This document shows positions 7,367 to 16,336 of a stretch of 64,000 bases of DNA, piece after piece; position 1 is the stretch's first letter; every line of letters starts with the position of its first letter. Origin of the DNA: Pseudoduganella danionis (GTDB lineage Bacteria > Pseudomonadota > Gammaproteobacteria > Burkholderiales > Burkholderiaceae_D); contig NZ_WNKW01000001.1 in the NCBI RefSeq assembly GCF_009720775.1, positions 992,001-1,056,000 of the forward strand. The letters run 5' to 3'. A program made the position numbers and the translations under genes. The notes below the pieces were generated by a model. The model had not been told where the DNA came from, made no database searches, and saw nothing but the letters and a program-made list of their open reading frames with translations.

Positions 7367-9819
7367 CAGAAGTCTGCCATCAAAGTCAGGAAGCCCTGAC
7401 GTGGAGCGATAGGATAGGTATTGTAAGTGCCGCTGGCAGCACCCACCACCACATTGAGCGGACCCTCGCGATTGGCCAGATTGCTGACGTTGAGGCGGTA
7501 GCGCGCATTCTTCAGCACATTGCTGTTCAGGAAAGGCAGCTTGCCCGAAACGCCGAGGCTCATCAGGAAGTAGCTCGGTACGTCGAGGTCATTGGTGTAG
7601 GTGGCGTAGCGTTTGCCCACGTAGTCGCCGATCAGCTGGAACTCGGTATCGGCGATGTTCAGCGTGGCCACGGTCTTGTTCATCCACTCAGGGCTGCCCG
7701 GCACGGACTTGCCCGAGGTCGGCACCAAATCCTTGCCGTTGTTGTAGTTGTCCGAGTAGGTGGAGCGGTTGAACGACAGCGCGTTATACAGCGAGAAGCT
7801 GCGGCCCATGTGCACAGTGCCGGACAGGTCGATGCCGTTGGTCTTCACGCTACCGACGTTGGCCAGCACCGGATTGCCGCCGATGATGGAAGTAATCACG
7901 GGCGTCGGGCTGATGGTCAGCAGACGGTCCTTGAAGTCCACATGGTACAGGCTGACCTGACCGTCGAAGGCAGTGATGGCGCCCAGATCAACGTTATGGC
8001 TGCTACGCAGGCCCAGTTCGTAGGTGATCGAGGTTTCCGGTTTGGCCGTGGTCTTGAACAGATCGAACGCGGCCTGGCTGGCCAGACTCCATGGCGAAGC
8101 ACCGCCGCCGCCGTAGGTGACGAACTGGCGCATATTCTTCTGCACGTTGATGAAAGCCTGATCCTGCGCGCTGATATCCCAGCGTGCGCCGACCTGTGGC
8201 AGCAGCCATTTCTTGGTGTCGATCTTGCCGACTGGCAGAGCCAGCGAGCCATTGGCAATCGCCCCTTTGGCCGGCTGCACCGGGAACTGGCCGTCGGCAA
8301 ACTGCAGGCTGGATTTGAAGCCGGCCTGCAGCGCCAGATTGGGCTGCATGCGCCATTCATCCTGCAGGTGCAGTTGCACCACCTTGTTATCGATCTCGCT
8401 GCCGTACTGGGTGATCAGCGGATTGCTAGGGCGGCCGTATGGCGAGCTAGGATTGTTCACATCGAGTGCATACCAGCGGCGGTAAGCCGAGGAGCGGTTA
8501 TGTTCGAACCACAGGCCGCCCTGCACGGTGTGGTTGCCGAATTCGCTGCGCACGGTGGACAGCCAGCCGTTGCGGTTGATGGCGTATTCAGTGGTGCGGG
8601 TGGCATAGCCGGAATTGCCGAACACCTGTTTCAGGTTCTGGTTAGGGTAGTACACGGCGAACAGGCCGGGCAGACCGGCCACGCCGATCGGACCTGCCAC
8701 CACGCCCACGCCATCGTCGTTGTGGTAGTAGATCTGGTTAGACCAAGTGGTGTTTTCACCGAGCGGCATTTCGTATTTGGCATAGGTCAGGTAGTCGGTA
8801 CGCTGCGCATCGCTGTAGTAGTTGCGGTAGTTGTTGCCTTCTGCTGCAGGCGTGGCGCCGGTGGGCGACAGATAGGCCAGTGCGGTAGCAAAGTCCGGAT
8901 ACATGAAGGGACGGGTGTAGGGCTGGAATTTTTCCGTCGCCGAGTGCACGGTGGCGTCTTCGTTCGGCTCGATCTTGTCGGAATAGTTGAAGAACAGGGT
9001 CAGCTTGCCGGCATCGTCGTTGTGGATGAATTTGGCGTTGACCTGATTGCCGCCCTGACGGCCATTGAAGTCCCAGGCTTTCTGTTCGTGGTGGGTGGCC
9101 GACAGGTAGGCGCTGTTGCCATTGCCGAAATTGCCGCTGTCGTAGCGCAGGAAGGTACGCGAAGTCTTGTAGCTGCCTACTGTCTGCTGCACGGCCAGAT
9201 TGCGTTCGCGCGCCGGATCACTCGAGAAGGTTTCGATGGTGCCGCCCAGATTGCTGGTCGAGGCGGTGGCCAGATCGCCGGCGCCCGAGGACAGAATCAC
9301 GCGGCCGACGTTTTCGCTGATCACGGCGCGCTGCGGCGACAGGCCGTTGTAGTTGCCGTACTGCTGGTCGCCCAGTGGCACGCCATCCATGGTGTAGCCC
9401 AGTTGCTGGCCGCTGAAGCCGTGTACGAACAGCGACAGGTTCTGCTCGTTATTGCCCCATGGGTCGGCCGTCTGGAAGCTCACGCCGGGCAGCGTCTGCA
9501 GGGCTTTCAGCGGATTAATGCCGGGCAGGATTTTCTGCATATCGGCTTTGCCCAGCGCGACCGAGGAGCGGGTCTTTCGGGTCGATACTTCCACCGTAGC
9601 CATCGGTGCGGCCATGGCGCCTACGCTGGCATCGGCGGCCGTCTGGGCGGCTGTATCAGCGGCTACGTCGGCTGCCACGGCTGCGGCGCCAACGGCATTT
9701 GCGGCAGCCGCTTCGCCGGAGAATTCGGCCACGGCTGCAGCAACGTTGGCCGCCATGGCCAGCATTGGTACACTCAGTGCCAGTGCCAGTGTAGGGACGG
9801 TGAAAATTGGTCGATTCAT
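7366..9819 (-). CDS. TonB-dependent receptor coupled to the phosphodiesterase gene
   Basis: The 817-residue protein has a signal peptide (1-23), then an unusual alanine-rich stretch of about 55 residues, a TonB-box/plug region (ATVEVSTRKTRSSVAL near 73, LSLFVHGFSGQQLGYTMDG near 130) and a long beta barrel ending in DF. The plug resembles receptors for large organic ligands more than siderophore receptors, but the cargo is not identifiable. Coupling to a GDPD gene suggests a phosphate- or glycerol-containing ligand such as a glycerophosphodiester. I see no convincing Fur or Pho box upstream, only a short palindrome (ATAGT-N5-ACTAT at 9866-9880). Confidence 0.88.
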   Translation of the reverse strand: MNRPIFTVPTLALALSVPMLAMAANVAAAVAEFSGEAAAANAVGAAAVAADVAADTAAQTAADASVGAMAAPMATVEVSTRKTRSSVALGKADMQKILPGINPLKALQTLPGVSFQTADPWGNNEQNLSLFVHGFSGQQLGYTMDGVPLGDQQYGNYNGLSPQRAVISENVGRVILSSGAGDLATASTSNLGGTIETFSSDPARERNLAVQQTVGSYKTSRTFLRYDSGNFGNGNSAYLSATHHEQKAWDFNGRQGGNQVNAKFIHNDDAGKLTLFFNYSDKIEPNEDATVHSATEKFQPYTRPFMYPDFATALAYLSPTGATPAAEGNNYRNYYSDAQRTDYLTYAKYEMPLGENTTWSNQIYYHNDDGVGVVAGPIGVAGLPGLFAVYYPNQNLKQVFGNSGYATRTTEYAINRNGWLSTVRSEFGNHTVQGGLWFEHNRSSAYRRWYALDVNNPSSPYGRPSNPLITQYGSEIDNKVVQLHLQDEWRMQPNLALQAGFKSSLQFADGQFPVQPAKGAIANGSLALPVGKIDTKKWLLPQVGARWDISAQDQAFINVQKNMRQFVTYGGGGASPWSLASQAAFDLFKTTAKPETSITYELGLRSSHNVDLGAITAFDGQVSLYHVDFKDRLLTISPTPVITSIIGGNPVLANVGSVKTNGIDLSGTVHMGRSFSLYNALSFNRSTYSDNYNNGKDLVPTSGKSVPGSPEWMNKTVATLNIADTEFQLIGDYVGKRYATYTNDLDVPSYFLMSLGVSGKLPFLNSNVLKNARYRLNVSNLANREGPLNVVVGAASGTYNTYPIAPRQGFLTLMADF

Positions 9820-9947
9820 GATTAGCCTTCAAGACAAGTTGGTGGAATTTGTAACGTCGGCAATGATAGTGACCAACTATTACCGGAGCGTGACGCGAGT
9901 GCGCTACACTGCCGGATCGAGACAGCAGAGAACGGGAAGGGAGCAGG

Positions 9948-10289
9948 ATGGGAACTTACACACGGCGCTGGCGTGCCCTGTGCGGGCTGGGGGCGCTAGC
10001 GGCGCTGGCTGCCTGCACTACGGTGAATCAGGGAGCGTTCAGCAATTACGTGGCACAGACGGTGCAGCCCGGCATGACGCTGGACGAAGCGCTGGTGCGC
10101 ATGCGCGCGGAAGGCTTTAGCTGCAATACCAGCACGGGCGGCAGTGTGACAGTGTGCACGCGGCCGCTGGAGCGCATGTTGCGTACGGACTGCGTGGAGC
10201 GGGTGGATCTGGTGCGTAGCGTGAACGCGGTCAAGCTGGTGGGGAAAGTGGATGTGCTGGAGACGCGCTGCGCCAAACTGTGGAATTAG
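9948..10289 (+). CDS. Small predicted lipoprotein of unknown function
   Basis: The 113-residue protein has an N-terminal arginine pair, a hydrophobic stretch and the lipobox LAAC with Cys23, so it should be lipid-anchored. The mature part contains QTVQPGMTLDEALVRMRAEGFSC, which resembles the short SmpA/BamE-like start of many small lipoproteins, and four further cysteines that could pair. I do not recognise the family. It starts 129 bases from the divergent TonB receptor gene. Confidence 0.7.
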   Translation: MGTYTRRWRALCGLGALAALAACTTVNQGAFSNYVAQTVQPGMTLDEALVRMRAEGFSCNTSTGGSVTVCTRPLERMLRTDCVERVDLVRSVNAVKLVGKVDVLETRCAKLWN

Positions 10290-10290
10290 C

Positions 10291-10313
10291 GGCGCGCCAC
10301 GAACGGGCGCGCC
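10291..10313. terminator. GGCGCGCC inverted pair after the lipoprotein gene
   Basis: Two copies of the 8-bp palindrome GGCGCGCC (10291-10298 and 10306-10313) flank a 7-base loop and can form a very stable stem. It starts one base after the lipoprotein stop. A second weaker palindrome (CCAGGTGCTAGCGCCTGG) follows near 10330. There is no T tract, so this may be a non-canonical terminator between convergent genes. Confidence 0.4.
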
Positions 10314-10354
10314 GGCAGCAACTTGAAGCCAGGTGCTAGCGCCTGGCGTCGGGC

Positions 10355-11299
10355 TTAGTGCTTGGCGTCGCTGGCAGGCAGCAGCGCTTCGGCAGGGGCG
10401 ATGAATAGCTGGGCGCAGTCGACCGCATCGTAGGCGTAGTGCTGGCCGCAGAAATCGCAGTTGATGGCAACCTGGCCCTGTTCGGCCAGCACGCTTTCCA
10501 CTTCGTCGCGGCCCAGCATCTGCAGCATATTGCCGACTTTTTCGCGGCTGCAGCTGCAGTGGAAGCTAGGATGCACGGGATCGAACACGCGGATGGTCTC
10601 TTCCCAGAACAGGCGCTGCATCAGCACCTCGATGCCGGTGCTCAGCAGCTCTTCCTGCTTCAGCGTGGAGCCCAGGATCACGGCGCGGTTCCAGGTTTCC
10701 AGTGCTTCGTCCGCACTCAGCGGTGCCGCTTCGGCCGTACCGCCATGCAGCGGCAGCTTCTGCAGCAGCAGGCCGCGCGAACTCTGTTCGTCTGCCGCCA
10801 GCCACAGCTTGGTATCCAGCTGTTCCGAGCGCAGCATATAGTTTTCGATCACAGTCGCCACGTCGCCGCCATCGAGCGGGACTATGCCCTGATACGGTTG
10901 CTGACCCGGCAGCTTGTCGGCCGGATCGAGCGTGATGATGAAGCGGCCCTTGCCATGTGCGTGCAGCAGATCGGTCAGGGTTGCATCGTCGGCAATCACG
11001 GCATCCGGTGCCAGCTTGGCGGTTGCGCGCAGGCGCAGTTCGGCGTCGCATTCAACCACCAGCAGACGTACCGGACCATCGCCATGGATCTGCATGATGA
11101 TGGAGCCGTTGAATTTCAGATTGGCCGACAGCAGCGCAGCGGCCGCCACCATTTCGCCCAGCAGCTTGCGCACGGGAGCAGGGTAGTGCTGGCGTGCCTG
11201 CACTTCGCGCCAGGTAGCGGAAATGTCGATCAGTTCGCCACGTACGGCAGCGTTCTCGAAGATGAATTTTTGCAGGGTGTCCTGCCCGGTGTTGCTCAT
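10355..11299 (-). CDS. hslO: Redox-regulated chaperone Hsp33
   Basis: The 314-residue protein fits Hsp33, a cytoplasmic holdase activated by oxidation. The C-terminal zinc/redox switch is visible as [12 protein letters not shown] (about residue 247) and CDFCGQHY (about 282), giving the CXC...CXXC set of four cysteines. The N-terminal domain carries [17 protein letters not shown] and the family segment [13 protein letters not shown]. Its ATG overlaps the TGA of the upstream gamma-carbonic-anhydrase-type gene by 4 bases, so the two form an operon. Confidence 0.95.
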   Translation of the reverse strand: MSNTGQDTLQKFIFENAAVRGELIDISATWREVQARQHYPAPVRKLLGEMVAAAALLSANLKFNGSIIMQIHGDGPVRLLVVECDAELRLRATAKLAPDAVIADDATLTDLLHAHGKGRFIITLDPADKLPGQQPYQGIVPLDGGDVATVIENYMLRSEQLDTKLWLAADEQSSRGLLLQKLPLHGGTAEAAPLSADEALETWNRAVILGSTLKQEELLSTGIEVLMQRLFWEETIRVFDPVHPSFHCSCSREKVGNMLQMLGRDEVESVLAEQGQVAINCDFCGQHYAYDAVDCAQLFIAPAEALLPASDAKH

Positions 11300-11826
11300 G
11301 GTGTTCCTATCTTTTTCAGTTGCGACTTGAAGAGCTGGCCGCGTTGTACATAGTTGTCGGCGTTGGCGCGCAGATTGGCGGCATCCTGTTCCGTCAGCGT
11401 GCGCACGGCCTTGGCCGGCGAACCGATGATCAGGCTGTTGTCAGGGAATTCCTTGCCTTCCGTGACCAGCGCACCGGCTCCGACAAGACAGCCTTTGCCG
11501 ATCTTGGCGCCGTTCAGGATCACGGCCTGTATGCCGATCAGGGCGCCGTCGCCGATGGTGCAGCCGTGCAGCATGGCCTGATGGCCGATGGTGACGTTTT
11601 CGCCCACCGTCAGCGGGTAGCCCATATCCGTGTGCATCACCGTGCCTTCCTGCACATTGCTGCCGGCGCCTATGGTGATGCGCTCGTTATCGCCGCGGAT
11701 GGTGGCACCGAACCACACCGAGGTGTTGGCATGCAGCGTGACTTTGCCGATTACGGTGGCGGTGTCTGCAACAAATGACGATGCATCGATCTCGGGCGCG
11801 TGTTCGCCCAGTTGATATATAGACAT
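11296..11826 (-). CDS. Gamma-carbonic anhydrase family protein
   Basis: This 176-residue protein is a left-handed beta-helix hexapeptide protein with MHTDMGYPL and [19 protein letters not shown] supplying the expected zinc histidines. I chose the ATG at 11826, which is preceded by AAAGG and starts at the conserved [11 protein letters not shown]; a longer frame upstream adds unrelated residues. It is a distant paralogue of the protein at 1952-2482. It overlaps hslO by 4 bases. Actual carbonic anhydrase activity is inferred from family only. Confidence 0.88.
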   Translation of the reverse strand: MSIYQLGEHAPEIDASSFVADTATVIGKVTLHANTSVWFGATIRGDNERITIGAGSNVQEGTVMHTDMGYPLTVGENVTIGHQAMLHGCTIGDGALIGIQAVILNGAKIGKGCLVGAGALVTEGKEFPDNSLIIGSPAKAVRTLTEQDAANLRANADNYVQRGQLFKSQLKKIGTP

Positions 11827-12045
11827 TGGAAACCTTTGTGGGTGTGGTGAGATGCCGCGCCAGCCCCGCAACGGTCTGAGTTGTCGGTCCGCTAATGCTT
11901 GGATGCTTGCGCGCCAGAATGTCGCTATTTTACGCTTGTGCAGCTATCGAACGGTCGTGCTATTATTTTGCAGCGCCGCCAGCTAGCTGTTTTGTCGTGC
12001 TTGCTGGTGGATATTGCGCCAATTTACGTCTTTTCAAGGACAGAC

Positions 12046-12939
12046 ATGACTTATACGCCTTCCCGATCCGAATTTCTGACCATACGCGGTCTGCGCAGCC
12101 ATGTGCGGCACTGGGGGCGCGAGGGCGCGCCCAAACTGTTCATGCTGCATGGCTGGATGGATGTGGGCGCCTCATTCCAGTTCGTGGTCGATGCCTTGCA
12201 GGGCGACTGGCATGTGATAGCGCCGGACTGGCGCGGTTTCGGCCTGTCCCAGCGTAGCGGCAGCGATACCTACTGGTTCCCCGATTATCTGGCCGACCTC
12301 GACGCCATTCTCGACCATTATGCGCCGGGCGAGGCCATCAACCTGCTCGGCCATAGCATGGGCGGCAATGTCGTCAGTCTGTACGCCGGGGCGCGGCCGG
12401 AGCGCATCCGCAAGCTGATCAATCTGGAAGGGGGCGGCCTGAAGTCCAACAAGCCGGAACAGACACCGCGCCGCTATGCGGCCTGGCTCGATGGCCTGCA
12501 TACGCTGCCCGCCCTGCGCACTTATACGAGCGAGGCCGAAGTGGCAGCGCGTTTGCAGAAAACCAACCCGCGCCTGAGCAATGAACGCGCTGCCTTCCTC
12601 GCCCAGCACTGGTCGGCCCAGACCACGCCGGGCCGCTGGGAAGTGCTGGGCGATCCGGCCCACAAGCAGCATGGTCCGCTGCCTTACCACTCGGAAGATG
12701 TGCTGGCCTGCTGGAGTGCCATCACGGCGCCCGTGCTGTGGGTGGAGGCGGCCCAGACCGATATGTGGAGCTGGATGGGCGGCGAGGCCGAAGGGCGTAC
12801 GGAACTGGATTTCCGGCTCGGTCATTTGCGCAATGTTGAACGCCATATCCTGCCAGATGCGGGCCATATGCTGCACCATGACCAGCCAGAGGCGCTGGCC
12901 CGCCTGATCGAGCAATTTCTGCAGAGGTCATTGCCATGA
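12046..12939 (+). CDS. Alpha/beta hydrolase
   Basis: The 297-residue protein has the alpha/beta hydrolase fold. LFMLHGWMDVGASFQF holds the oxyanion HG motif (about residue 31), LLGHSMGGNV is the nucleophile elbow with Ser near 105, and ILPDAGHMLHHDQP near 272 holds the catalytic histidine. The substrate is unknown; esterase, lipase or epoxide-hydrolase-like activity is possible. Start ATG 12046 follows AAGGA; the frame is open further upstream but that part lacks family similarity. Confidence 0.88.
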   Translation: MTYTPSRSEFLTIRGLRSHVRHWGREGAPKLFMLHGWMDVGASFQFVVDALQGDWHVIAPDWRGFGLSQRSGSDTYWFPDYLADLDAILDHYAPGEAINLLGHSMGGNVVSLYAGARPERIRKLINLEGGGLKSNKPEQTPRRYAAWLDGLHTLPALRTYTSEAEVAARLQKTNPRLSNERAAFLAQHWSAQTTPGRWEVLGDPAHKQHGPLPYHSEDVLACWSAITAPVLWVEAAQTDMWSWMGGEAEGRTELDFRLGHLRNVERHILPDAGHMLHHDQPEALARLIEQFLQRSLP

Positions 12940-13008
12940 CAGCGGCTAAGTGAATTTTGTGCAAGAGGCGTACAATGCAAGCTTCATTGCAGCGTTTTAT
13001 GTACCCGT

Positions 13009-13851
13009 ATGTCTAATGCCTTAAAAGTCGATTTGCACTGTCATTCCAATGTCTCTGATGGCGTACTGGCGCCCGCTGCCGTGGCGCAGACGGCGCGCAA
13101 GGCCGGTGTCGATGTGTGGGCGCTGACCGATCACGACGAAATCGATGGCGTGGCCGAGGCGCGCGCTGCAGCGCAGGCGTTGGGCATGCAGTTCGTGAGC
13201 GGGGTGGAAATTTCGATTACCTGGGCCAAAGAAACCGTGCACATCGTCGGCCTGCAGATCGATGAAACCCATGCCGGCCTGTGCGCCGGTCTGGCCGCCA
13301 CCCGTGCCGGCCGCGACAACCGTGGCCGCCAGATTGCGGCCGAGCTGGCCAAAGCCGGCATCGCCGATGCGTATGAAGGCGCGCTGAAATTTGTCGGCAA
13401 TCCCGATCTGATGTCACGCACCCATTTTGCCCGCTATCTGGTGGAGCAGGGCGTGTGCGCCAACATCCCTGACGTGTTCAAGAAATACCTGTCGGAAGGC
13501 AAACCCGGCTATGTACCGCACCGCTGGGCCACGCTGGAAGATGCGGTGGGCTGGATCCGTGCGGCCGGCGGCATCGCCGTGATCGCCCACCCGGGCCGCT
13601 ATAAATTCAACGACATGGCGCAGGGCGTGCTGTTCGACGAATTCAAGCAGCTGGGCGGTACGGCCATTGAGGTGGTGACGGGCAGCCATACGCCCGACCA
13701 GTATCCCGAATATGCCGAGCTGGCCAGACGCTATGGTTTCCTCGCTTCGCGCGGCACGGATTTCCATGCGCCGGGCGAAGCGCGGGTGGATTTTGCCCTG
13801 CTGCCGCCATTACCGGCCGGGGTCACGCCGGTCTGGCATGACTGGTTCTAG
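13009..13851 (+). CDS. PHP-domain phosphoesterase (RNase AM / nucleoside bisphosphate phosphatase type)
   Basis: This 280-residue protein is a PHP-domain metal-dependent phosphoesterase. VDLHCHSNVSDG (residue 7 on) and ALTDHDEIDG carry the first metal-binding motifs, VSGVEIS the next, VIAHPGRY and RGTDFHAPGE the last histidine and aspartate ligands. The closest known activities are the 3',5'-nucleoside bisphosphate phosphatase and the 5'-3' exonuclease RNase AM (YciV/TrpH group). I infer that role, with possible work in RNA 5'-end trimming or pAp removal. Confidence 0.87.
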   Translation: MSNALKVDLHCHSNVSDGVLAPAAVAQTARKAGVDVWALTDHDEIDGVAEARAAAQALGMQFVSGVEISITWAKETVHIVGLQIDETHAGLCAGLAATRAGRDNRGRQIAAELAKAGIADAYEGALKFVGNPDLMSRTHFARYLVEQGVCANIPDVFKKYLSEGKPGYVPHRWATLEDAVGWIRAAGGIAVIAHPGRYKFNDMAQGVLFDEFKQLGGTAIEVVTGSHTPDQYPEYAELARRYGFLASRGTDFHAPGEARVDFALLPPLPAGVTPVWHDWF

Positions 13852-13945
13852 GCGCTATACCAGCCCTTGAAAATCAGCCAGGCTGGTCTTATCTATCTGC
13901 CGCGCGCTGTTCCTTAATTCCGTGATCCCCCAGGGAGACTTAGCA

Positions 13946-14830
13946 ATGAAACGTATCGTCCTGTTTATTCTGACCAATCTGGCCGTGATGCTGGTGCTGT
14001 CCATCGTGCTGTCGCTGCTCGGTATTGGCCGTCCCGGCAGTGGCAATACGCTGCAACTGGGCAGCCTGCTGGCCTTCTCGCTGGTGGTAGGCTTTACCGG
14101 TGCCATATTCTCTCTGCTGATCAGCAAGCCCATGGCGAAATGGTCGACCGGCGCGCGCGTGATTACGTCGCCCACTAACTCGACCGAGCTGTGGCTGGTC
14201 AACACCGTGGCCACACTGGCCCAGCGCGCCGGCATCGCTATGCCGGAAGTGGCCGTATATGACGGCGAGCCGAATGCTTTCGCGACGGGCGCTTTCAAGA
14301 ATTCGGCGCTGGTGGCCGTCTCCACGGGCCTGCTGGAAAGCATGAACCGCGATGAAGTCGAAGCCGTGCTGGGCCATGAAGTGGCCCACATCGCCAATGG
14401 CGACATGGTGACCATGACGCTGATTCAGGGCGTGGTGAATACCTTCGTGGTGTTCCTGGCCCGCGTGGTGGGTTTCTTTGTCGATAAGATGCTGCTCAAG
14501 AATGACGACAGCGAGCGCCGCGGCCCCGGCATCGGTTACACCATCACCGTATTTGTGTGCGAAATCATCTTTGGTCTGGCCGCATCGCTGATCGTGGCAT
14601 GGTTCTCGCGTCAGCGCGAATTCCGTGCGGACGCCGGTTCGGCCCGTCTGCTGGGCAGCTCTGTACCCATGCAGCATGCGCTGGCTCGCCTGAACGGCAT
14701 GACGCCCGGCGAATTGCCGCAATCGATGGCGGCGTCCGGCATTAGCGCTTCGGCCGGCTGGGGCGCACTGTTTTCCACCCATCCACCGTTCGAACAGCGT
14801 ATTGCAGCCTTGCGTAGCGTACAATCTTAA
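13946..14830 (+). CDS. htpX: Membrane zinc metalloprotease HtpX
   Basis: The 294-residue protein has two N-terminal membrane helices (about 4-24 and 35-55) and two more in the second half, with the catalytic zinc motif HEVAH in [15 protein letters not shown] near residue 140 and a second-shell E in [14 protein letters not shown]. HtpX degrades damaged inner-membrane proteins and works beside FtsH. Start ATG 13946 follows GGGAGA; a longer frame from 13922 has no added conservation. It is followed by the YciO-type gene after 33 bases. Confidence 0.94.
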   Translation: MKRIVLFILTNLAVMLVLSIVLSLLGIGRPGSGNTLQLGSLLAFSLVVGFTGAIFSLLISKPMAKWSTGARVITSPTNSTELWLVNTVATLAQRAGIAMPEVAVYDGEPNAFATGAFKNSALVAVSTGLLESMNRDEVEAVLGHEVAHIANGDMVTMTLIQGVVNTFVVFLARVVGFFVDKMLLKNDDSERRGPGIGYTITVFVCEIIFGLAASLIVAWFSRQREFRADAGSARLLGSSVPMQHALARLNGMTPGELPQSMAASGISASAGWGALFSTHPPFEQRIAALRSVQS

Positions 14831-14863
14831 GCTTACGTCACAGCGGCCACCGCCAGCGCCATC

Positions 14864-15487
14864 ATGAGTCAGTTTTTTCAGGTCCATCCCGTTAATCCGC
14901 AGCCGCGTCTGATCAAGCAGGCGGCGCAGATCGTGCATGACGGCGGCATCGTCGCCGTGCCGACGGATTCCTGCTATGCGCTGGTGTGCCACCTCGATGA
15001 CAAGGCTGCAGTGGAACGGCTGCGCCGTATCCGCGGGGTGGATGAAAAACACCACCTGACCCTGCTGTGCCGCGACCTCAGCGAAATCGGCGTGTATGCA
15101 CGCGTCGATAACCAGCAGTTCCGCCTGCTCAAGGCGGCCACGCCGGGACCGTTCACCTTCATTCTGGAAGCGACCAAATGCGTGCCGCGCCGGCTCAGCC
15201 ATCCATCGCGCAAAACCATAGGCTTGCGGGTACCGGAAGACGCCATCGTTCACGCGCTGCTGGAAGTGCTGCAGCAGCCGCTGCTGGGTACGACGCTGAT
15301 CATGCCGGGCGAGACGGAAGCGCTCAACGATGCCGATGCCATCGTCGAGCGGCTGGGCAAACTGGTCGATCTGGTGATAGACGGCGGCGCCTGCAGCATG
15401 GAACCGACGACCGTGATCGATCTGACGGGGCCGCAGGCCGAACTGGTGCGCCAGGGCCGCGGCGATGCCTCGATGTTCGGCTTGTGA
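14864..15487 (+). CDS. Sua5/YciO/YrdC family protein (YciO type)
   Basis: The 207-residue protein has the YrdC-like fold. VAVPTDSCYALVCHLDDKAAVERL, LTLLCRDLSEIG and ATPGPFTFILEATKCVPRR match L-threonylcarbamoyladenylate synthases, and the sequence is closest in feel to YciO, whose exact role is unresolved. If catalytic, it makes the activated threonylcarbamoyl group for t6A37 in tRNAs reading ANN codons. No C-terminal Sua5 domain is present. Confidence 0.87.
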   Translation: MSQFFQVHPVNPQPRLIKQAAQIVHDGGIVAVPTDSCYALVCHLDDKAAVERLRRIRGVDEKHHLTLLCRDLSEIGVYARVDNQQFRLLKAATPGPFTFILEATKCVPRRLSHPSRKTIGLRVPEDAIVHALLEVLQQPLLGTTLIMPGETEALNDADAIVERLGKLVDLVIDGGACSMEPTTVIDLTGPQAELVRQGRGDASMFGL

Positions 15488-15520
15488 GCAAAGCGGCGCG
15501 CTGGTCCGGCGGTCCGGCAT

Positions 15521-15576
15521 CAGACCATGAATTAGTAAGAACTAAGCAAGAACTAAGATGGAACTGGCATGGTCTG
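15521..15576. repeat. Inverted repeat enclosing a direct repeat, upstream of the M50 protease gene
   Basis: CAGACCATG (15521-15529) is the reverse complement of CATGGTCTG (15568-15576). Between the arms the 10-mer AAGAACTAAG occurs twice (15537-15546 and 15548-15557), spaced 11 bases apart. This lies in the 164-base gap between the YciO-type and protease genes. No T tract follows. A regulator-binding site or mRNA structure is possible. Confidence 0.6.
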
Positions 15577-15617
15577 GTGATTAACTGGGTATCTGTGCCG
15601 GCCCCTGACGGTACTGC

Positions 15618-15645
15618 TTGGGCTGAGTCCGCCCTCTGGTAGAAT
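15618..15645 (+). promoter_or_regulatory. Candidate promoter of the M50 protease gene
   Basis: TTGGGC (15618-15623) and TAGAAT (15640-15645) are spaced 16 bases, a plausible sigma-70 promoter. The start codon is only 6 bases after the -10 element, so a transcript from here would have almost no leader. No Shine-Dalgarno sequence is visible before the ATG. Confidence 0.45.
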
Positions 15646-15651
15646 CCCCTC

Positions 15652-16329
15652 ATGAACGAAACTGACAGTCTGATCCAAACCATCACGGTGTATCTGATCC
15701 CCGTGTTGTTTGCCATTTCCCTGCATGAAGCGGCGCACGGCTATGTGGCACGCTATTTCGGCGATCCCACGGCAGCCCAGGAAGGGCGCTTGAGCCTGAA
15801 TCCGCTGCGGCACATCGACCCTTTCGGCACCATCATCCTGCCCCTCATCCTGAGTCTGCTGCACCTGCCGGCCCTCGGCTATGCCAAGCCGGTGCCGGTC
15901 GATTATGGCCGCTTGCGCAATCCCAAGAAGCAGATGGCTTTCGTGGCGGCAGCCGGTCCGGCCGCCAACTTCGCCATGGGCTTGGGCTGGATGACCTTGT
16001 GGGTGCTGCTGACCTATGCGCTGGGTTTCCCGCAGGATGACTTCTTCATTGAAATGAGCAAGGCCGGCATCGGCGTCAATTCGGCCATGTGCATATTCAA
16101 CCTGATTCCTTTGCCGCCGCTAGACGGTGGCCGTATCGTCACGGGCATGCTGCCGCTGCCGCTGGCTCGCCAGTACGCCCAGATCGAACGTTATGGCATG
16201 TATGTGTTCATCGGGCTGATCCTGATGATGCAGTTTGGCCTGCTGACCGACTTCCTCGTGGGCGGCATGCACATCCTGCAGAGCATCTTCCACGTGCTGC
16301 TATTCCCCCTGATTTTCTTACTTCGCTGA
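15652..16329 (+). CDS. Site-2 protease family membrane metalloprotease (M50)
   Basis: This 225-residue protein is a small multi-pass M50 protease without a PDZ domain. The zinc motif is HEAAH in ISLHEAAHGYVARYFGD (about residue 25), and the third ligand sits in NLIPLPPLDGGRI (about 150). Five or so membrane helices are visible. Such proteins cleave within membrane segments; the substrate here is unknown. It is not RseP itself, which is longer. trpS follows after 7 bases. Confidence 0.88.
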   Translation: MNETDSLIQTITVYLIPVLFAISLHEAAHGYVARYFGDPTAAQEGRLSLNPLRHIDPFGTIILPLILSLLHLPALGYAKPVPVDYGRLRNPKKQMAFVAAAGPAANFAMGLGWMTLWVLLTYALGFPQDDFFIEMSKAGIGVNSAMCIFNLIPLPPLDGGRIVTGMLPLPLARQYAQIERYGMYVFIGLILMMQFGLLTDFLVGGMHILQSIFHVLLFPLIFLLR

Positions 16330-16336
16330 GCCCTCT

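Noticed and set aside
7351..9825. A very long plus-strand open frame (824 codons) opposite the TonB receptor
   Set aside because: It is an antisense shadow of the receptor's codon bias. The minus-strand product has a signal peptide, plug and barrel; the plus-strand product has no recognisable domain.
9820..9947. Possible Pho box upstream of the TonB receptor
   Set aside because: Direct repeats resembling CTGTCAT are not present; only a short palindrome is seen.
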